A stretch of DNA of 64,000 bases from assembly GCF_025165795.1 (NCBI RefSeq), contig NZ_JAJAGO010000012.1, positions 1 to 64,000 on the forward strand. The letters are read 5' to 3'. Made by a program: the position numbers and the translations under genes. This stretch comes from Streptomyces gossypii (GTDB lineage Bacteria; Actinomycetota; Actinomycetes; Streptomycetales; Streptomycetaceae). This document shows, piece by piece, positions 61,152-64,000 of this stretch; the first letter of the stretch is position 1; each line of letters begins with the position of its first letter. Under the pieces are notes generated by a model. That model was not told the DNA's origin and ran no database searches. It saw only the letters and a list, made by a program, of their open reading frames with translations.

Positions 61152-61904
61152 CTAGAGCTGTGTGGCGCCGCCGTCGACGAACAGTTCCGCGCCGGTGGTG
61201 AAAGTGCTTTGGTCGCCGGCCAGGTAGAGGGCGGTGGCGGCGACCTCGTCGGGATGGCCGGCGCGGCCGAGCGGGGTCGGCGGGACGGGCTCGGCCGCGG
61301 TGGGCCGATCGCCGTGCGGGAAGGCTGCGAGGAGCTCGTCCAGGCCTGGGGTCTCGACGGGGCCGGGGGTGAGGGCGTTGACGCGGATTCCGTGGCCGGC
61401 CAGTTCGGCGGCCCAGGTGCGGGCGAGGCTGCGGATCGCGGCCTTGGTGGCGGCGTAGACGCCCAGGCCCGGGGCGGCCCGCAGGGCCGAGCTGGAGGAG
61501 AGCAGCATCACCGAGGCGCCGGCCGTCAGCAGCGGCAGCGCCTTTTGGACAGTGAAGACCGTGCCCTTGAAATTGATCGAGGCAGTGCGGTCGTACTCCT
61601 CCTCGGTGATCGCGCCGAGCGGGCCGTAGTCCCCGACCCCGGCGTTGGCCACCACAATGTCCAGGCGGCCGCTGCGGTTCGCGATCTCGGCGAAGAGCCG
61701 GTCGAGGTCGCCGAGGTCCGCGGCATCGCCCTGGATGGCGATGCCGCGGGCGCCGACCTGCGCGACGGCGGCGTCCAGCGCGGCCTTGCGGCGCCCGGTC
61801 AGGTAGACGGTCGCGCCCTCGGCGGCGAAACGGCGGGCGATCGCCAGGCCGATGCCGCTGGAGGCGCCGGTGACAAGGGCGGTCTTGTCGTCCAGCTGTC
61901 CCAT
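61152..61904 (-). CDS. SDR-family oxidoreductase under Rrf2-type control
   Basis: 250 aa. TGASSGIG cofactor motif, TGRR after beta2 (NADP preference), NAGVG, Tyr-Lys in YAATK, and a C-terminal FVDGG. Likely a quinone or carbonyl reductase. The ATG at 61904 has TTGGAG six bases upstream; a TTG four codons up is weaker. A 17-bp operator (61926-61942) lies just before it, twin of the one before the Rrf2 gene. Confidence 0.9.
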   Translation of the reverse strand: MGQLDDKTALVTGASSGIGLAIARRFAAEGATVYLTGRRKAALDAAVAQVGARGIAIQGDAADLGDLDRLFAEIANRSGRLDIVVANAGVGDYGPLGAITEEEYDRTASINFKGTVFTVQKALPLLTAGASVMLLSSSSALRAAPGLGVYAATKAAIRSLARTWAAELAGHGIRVNALTPGPVETPGLDELLAAFPHGDRPTAAEPVPPTPLGRAGHPDEVAATALYLAGDQSTFTTGAELFVDGGATQL

Positions 61905-61925
61905 CAGATTCTCCAATTCCTTGAC

Positions 61926-61942
61926 GTAACCATTATTGTTAC
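61926..61942 (-). promoter_or_regulatory. operator copy 1 (GTAAC-N7-GTTAC)
   Basis: GTAACCATTATTGTTAC. Its reverse complement matches the 62466-62482 site at 15 of 17 positions. About 30 bases upstream of the SDR start. Confidence 0.75.
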
Positions 61943-61997
61943 ATTGATGGGTGCAAAACCCGATCCCCCCCGATCACGGGAAGTCGACGGTCCGAGG

Positions 61998-62429
61998 TCA
62001 GGCGGCTTTCAAGACGTCCCGCAGCACGTCCTCCAGCGTGGTCTTGGCCAGCTCCCTGCGCAGGGCGGCCTCCACATCGTCGTACACGGCGGCCATTGCC
62101 GGCCCGATGCCGTGGCCCACGACGCACTCGGGGTCCGGCGTCGCGCGATGCAGGGCGAAGACCGGTCCCGGTTCGATCGCCTGGTAGACGTCGAGCAGGG
62201 TGATCGCCGCCAGGTCCCGCGCGAGCATCCAGCCCGCCCCCGCCCCCCGCCGTGAAACGGCCAGGCCGACCTTGCTCAGCTCGCCCAGCAGGCGGCGGAT
62301 CACCACCGGGTTGGTGTTGACGCTCGTCGCGATCTGCTCGGAGGTGGCGACCTCGTGGCCACGCCGCTGATACAGCCCGATCCATGTCAGCGCGTGCGCC
62401 GCAATGGTCAGTCTGCTGTTGGCACTCAC
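61998..62429 (-). CDS. Rrf2-family transcriptional regulator
   Basis: 143 aa. Rrf2 winged helix (LTIAAHALTWIGLYQ, TSEQIATSVNTNPVVIRRLLGEL) and a C-terminal part with a single Cys (PECVVGHG) instead of the three of Fe-S members, as in one-Cys thiol-redox or YwnA/HypR-like sensors. GTG start with GGAG seven bases upstream. The operator copies imply autoregulation and control of the SDR. Confidence 0.9.
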   Translation of the reverse strand: MSANSRLTIAAHALTWIGLYQRRGHEVATSEQIATSVNTNPVVIRRLLGELSKVGLAVSRRGAGAGWMLARDLAAITLLDVYQAIEPGPVFALHRATPDPECVVGHGIGPAMAAVYDDVEAALRRELAKTTLEDVLRDVLKAA

Positions 62430-62465
62430 GTCGGACTCCGCCTCCCTCGCCCCTCAGGTCCAGTC

Positions 62466-62482
62466 GTAACAATAATCATTAC
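62466..62482 (-). promoter_or_regulatory. operator copy 2 (GTAAC-N7-ATTAC)
   Basis: GTAACAATAATCATTAC, about 37 bases upstream of the Rrf2 start. Confidence 0.75.
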
Positions 62483-62540
62483 AACGATATGCGGCAAGTC
62501 CTGCGGTGCTGGCCGGACCGGCCTCGTCAAGGAGCACGCA

Positions 62541-62811
62541 CGCCGCCACCACCTGGAATCGGTGCAGCACGCGACCGGCCACGCACAACTGGTGGCCGAA
62601 CGGCTCACCGGCGGCGACCGGACGTATGACGACCTGCCCTGGTTCTGGAGCGGCCAGTTCGACACGACCCTGCACATCGCGGGACTCGCCGGGGAGAGTG
62701 ACGCCGAGGTGATCCTTACCGGAGGGCCCGACGCCTTCCCCGTCCTCCGCTTCCGCCAGCACCGGCTCCTCGCTGTCGAGTCGGCCAACCGGCCCGGTCG
62801 CTCTCCTGCTC
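62541..62811 (+). pseudogene. C-terminal remnant of a ferredoxin reductase
   Basis: HLESVQHATGHAQLVAERLTG...YDDLPWFWSGQFDTTL...FRQHRLLAVESANRP follows the end of rubredoxin/putidaredoxin-type FAD reductases (W-F-W-S and V-E-S-x-NRP blocks). The FAD/NAD domains are missing and no start fits. It abuts the operator of the Rrf2 gene. Confidence 0.75.
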
Positions 62812-62818
62812 CCTCGAA

Positions 62819-62846
62819 GCCCGCCGGGATGACGATTCCGGCGGGC
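62819..62846 (-). terminator. hairpin after the methyltransferase
   Basis: GCCCGCCGG/CCGGCGGGC, a 9-bp stem and 10-base loop, four bases beyond the stop at 62851. Confidence 0.65.
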
Positions 62847-62850
62847 CCGC

Positions 62851-63639
62851 TCAGGCTGCGTTCTGGCCTGTCCCACCGTTCTTGCGGGCCGTCACCAGCG
62901 CAAAGGAGAGGTACTCGCCGCCGTCCGCGGTGAGCATGTCGATCACGGGCTGGTTCGCCGCCCGGCGGTCCGGCTGGTGCTCGCTGGTTGCCAGGGTCCA
63001 CAGCAGCCAGTCCCGCCAGGCGTCCTGTTGCAGCCGAGCGGAGGTGACGGTCACCAGTTCGGTGATCTCCCACTGGAAGCGCCACCACTCGGCGGTGTGC
63101 CAGGCGAGCGCCTCCCAGCCGACGACCTCCTTGATGTGCGGCGGGATCGCCCCCAGCTCCCGGACCTCCCGCCTCATGGCGGGCGTCGCCATGCCCAACA
63201 GCCCGCCCGGCCGCAGGAACCGCGCCAGATACGGCAGGTAGCCGTCCGCCGTACCGAAGTACTCGAAGGCGTCCACACTCACGACGGCGTCGAAGCTCTC
63301 CTCTTCGAACGGCAGGGCGTGCGCCTCGGCCCGCACGGCCTCCACCCGGTCGCCGACACCCGCCTCGGCGAAGACGGACGCGGCCTCCTCAGCGGCGATC
63401 CACCAGTCGGCCGCGACGACCCGGACGCCGTACTCGCGGGCCAGGAACACCGACGTGGCGCCCTTGCCCGAACCGAGATCCAGCACGCGCATCCCCGGCC
63501 GCAGCTCAAGGTTGCGCGCGAGGTCCTCCAGCAGCCACAGCGGGTTCGGCCCCATGTCCAGCCCGAGCAGCCAGGACGGATCGTAACGGGAAGTTCGCGG
63601 ATAGCGGTCCGGACGTACGAGATCAGTAAGGGCAGTCAC
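62851..63639 (-). CDS. class I SAM-dependent methyltransferase
   Basis: 262 aa from GTG 63639. Motif I VLDLGSGKGATSVFLA, VVAADWW, motif for substrate pocket AHALPFEEESFDAVVSVDAFEYF (shown in part: PFEEESFDAVVS), RPGGLLG. Resembles UbiE/cyclopropane-type small-molecule methyltransferases. No ribosome site stands out; an upstream extension to 63699 is possible. Confidence 0.82.
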   Translation of the reverse strand: MTALTDLVRPDRYPRTSRYDPSWLLGLDMGPNPLWLLEDLARNLELRPGMRVLDLGSGKGATSVFLAREYGVRVVAADWWIAAEEAASVFAEAGVGDRVEAVRAEAHALPFEEESFDAVVSVDAFEYFGTADGYLPYLARFLRPGGLLGMATPAMRREVRELGAIPPHIKEVVGWEALAWHTAEWWRFQWEITELVTVTSARLQQDAWRDWLLWTLATSEHQPDRRAANQPVIDMLTADGGEYLSFALVTARKNGGTGQNAA

Positions 63640-63735
63640 ACGCACGCACCCAAGCCGATCGGCCGCACCCGCACAACCCGATTCCGGGGTGGGCGGCACG
63701 GCTCAGCTTGCCAACCACTGCTCGCTCCGACCCCG

Positions 63736-64000
63736 TCATGAGCGGGTCGTCGACCCTTCGGCTGGACGTGTGGCGTCGACGATCGCCTGCAGCGCCGCGA
63801 TATGGCCGTCGAAGGCGTCCCGCCCGGCGGGGGTCAGCCGGGCCCGTACTTTTCGGCGGCTGCCGCTGACGCGGCGTTCGGTAGCGACATACCCGGCCTC
63901 TTCGAGTGTCGCGAGCTGTTTGGACAGCGCCGAGTCGGACAAGCCCAGTCGTTCCCTGAGGAAGGCGAACTCAGCCCAGTCGGCGGCGGCCAGTGTCGCC
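63736..64000 (-). CDS. winged-helix transcriptional regulator (5' end beyond window)
   Basis: The open frame enters from the right edge: ATLAAADWAEFAFLRERLGLSDSALSKQL, LEEAGYVATERR, SRRKVRARLTPAGRDAF (first segment is listed only to mark the helix-turn-helix). MarR/ArsR-like 'winged helix DNA-binding' protein, probably about 100 aa in total. Partial. Confidence 0.8.
   Translation of the reverse strand, partial: ATLAAADWAEFAFLRERLGLSDSALSKQLATLEEAGYVATERRVSGSRRKVRARLTPAGRDAFDGHIAALQAIVDATRPAEGSTTRS

Noticed and set aside
1..64000. CRISPR arrays, rRNA genes, prophage or conjugative modules
   Set aside because: No regularly spaced repeats, rRNA signatures, phage structural genes or relaxase were recognised. 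The short arrays seen are coding linkers or microsatellite-like.

Overview
This window is high-GC actinobacterial chromosome, almost certainly Streptomyces. Evidence: strong third-position GC, frequent GTG/TTG starts, TTA codons nearly absent, a tRNA-Leu(UAA) matching bldA, and Streptomyces-type regulatory sites (Rex, DasR). Nearly all of it is coding, and most genes lie on the minus strand. Several blocks (cbs to thiolase; ndh, ppx, DUF501, divIC, eno, rpfA; mazG) look like conserved core. Between them are accessory cassettes.

Region by region. 0-11 kb: an aldo/keto reductase-epimerase pair divergent from a LysR regulator; a very large AfsR/SARP-type regulator divergent from an SDR-MFS pair; a relic of a short mobile element; a membrane protein. 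11-19 kb: cystathionine beta-synthase, an SGNH hydrolase, a 0.9-kb non-coding stretch with an 8-bp tandem repeat, a thiolase, small conserved proteins and a BI-1 family protein. 19.5-24.8 kb: a short inverted-repeat element (MITE-like), then an accessory three-gene minus-strand cassette (GT1, GT2, and an MFS transporter fused to a degenerate HemB-like domain). It lies immediately downstream of the bldA tRNA and has an in-frame TTA codon. 25-44 kb: a MacB/FtsX-type ABC exporter, a cyclopropane-fatty-acid-synthase-like methyltransferase, type II NADH dehydrogenase with Rex operators, the ppx-DUF501-divIC-eno block, an Rpf/LysM muralytic protein, a P450, a lysoplasmalogenase-like protein, a Uma2 protein, and a coupled pair of glycan enzymes (GT29-like; GT8-like plus pyruvyltransferase-like). 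44-49 kb: a lipoprotein, an AA10 LPMO under a DasR-type site, mazG, a SurA-like lipoprotein, an HNH nuclease lipoprotein and a methyltransferase.

49.8-54.5 kb is a compact RiPP locus of the graspetide/imiditide type: GntR regulator, a promoter with a perfect dyad in its spacer, a 40-aa coupled ORF, a DUF6415-like protein, a small Cys-containing protein, a Nudix hydrolase, a Thr/Asp-rich precursor peptide, an ATP-grasp ligase and an isoaspartyl-methyltransferase homologue. Most junctions overlap (GTGA, GTGA, 14 bp, TGATG, GTGA). By family knowledge the ligase makes side-chain ester or amide crosslinks on the precursor, and the methyltransferase then modifies an Asp, probably through an aspartimide.

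54.5-64 kb: a Ser/Thr kinase coupled to a membrane protein, an N-6 DNA methylase with an altered catalytic motif, small secreted or hypothetical proteins, two gene remnants (ABC ATPase tail, ferredoxin-reductase tail), an Rrf2 regulator and SDR that share a 17-bp operator, a methyltransferase, and a winged-helix regulator cut by the window edge.

The two best candidates for under-described biology are the graspetide locus with its accessory genes and the bldA-adjacent MFS-HemB-like cassette.
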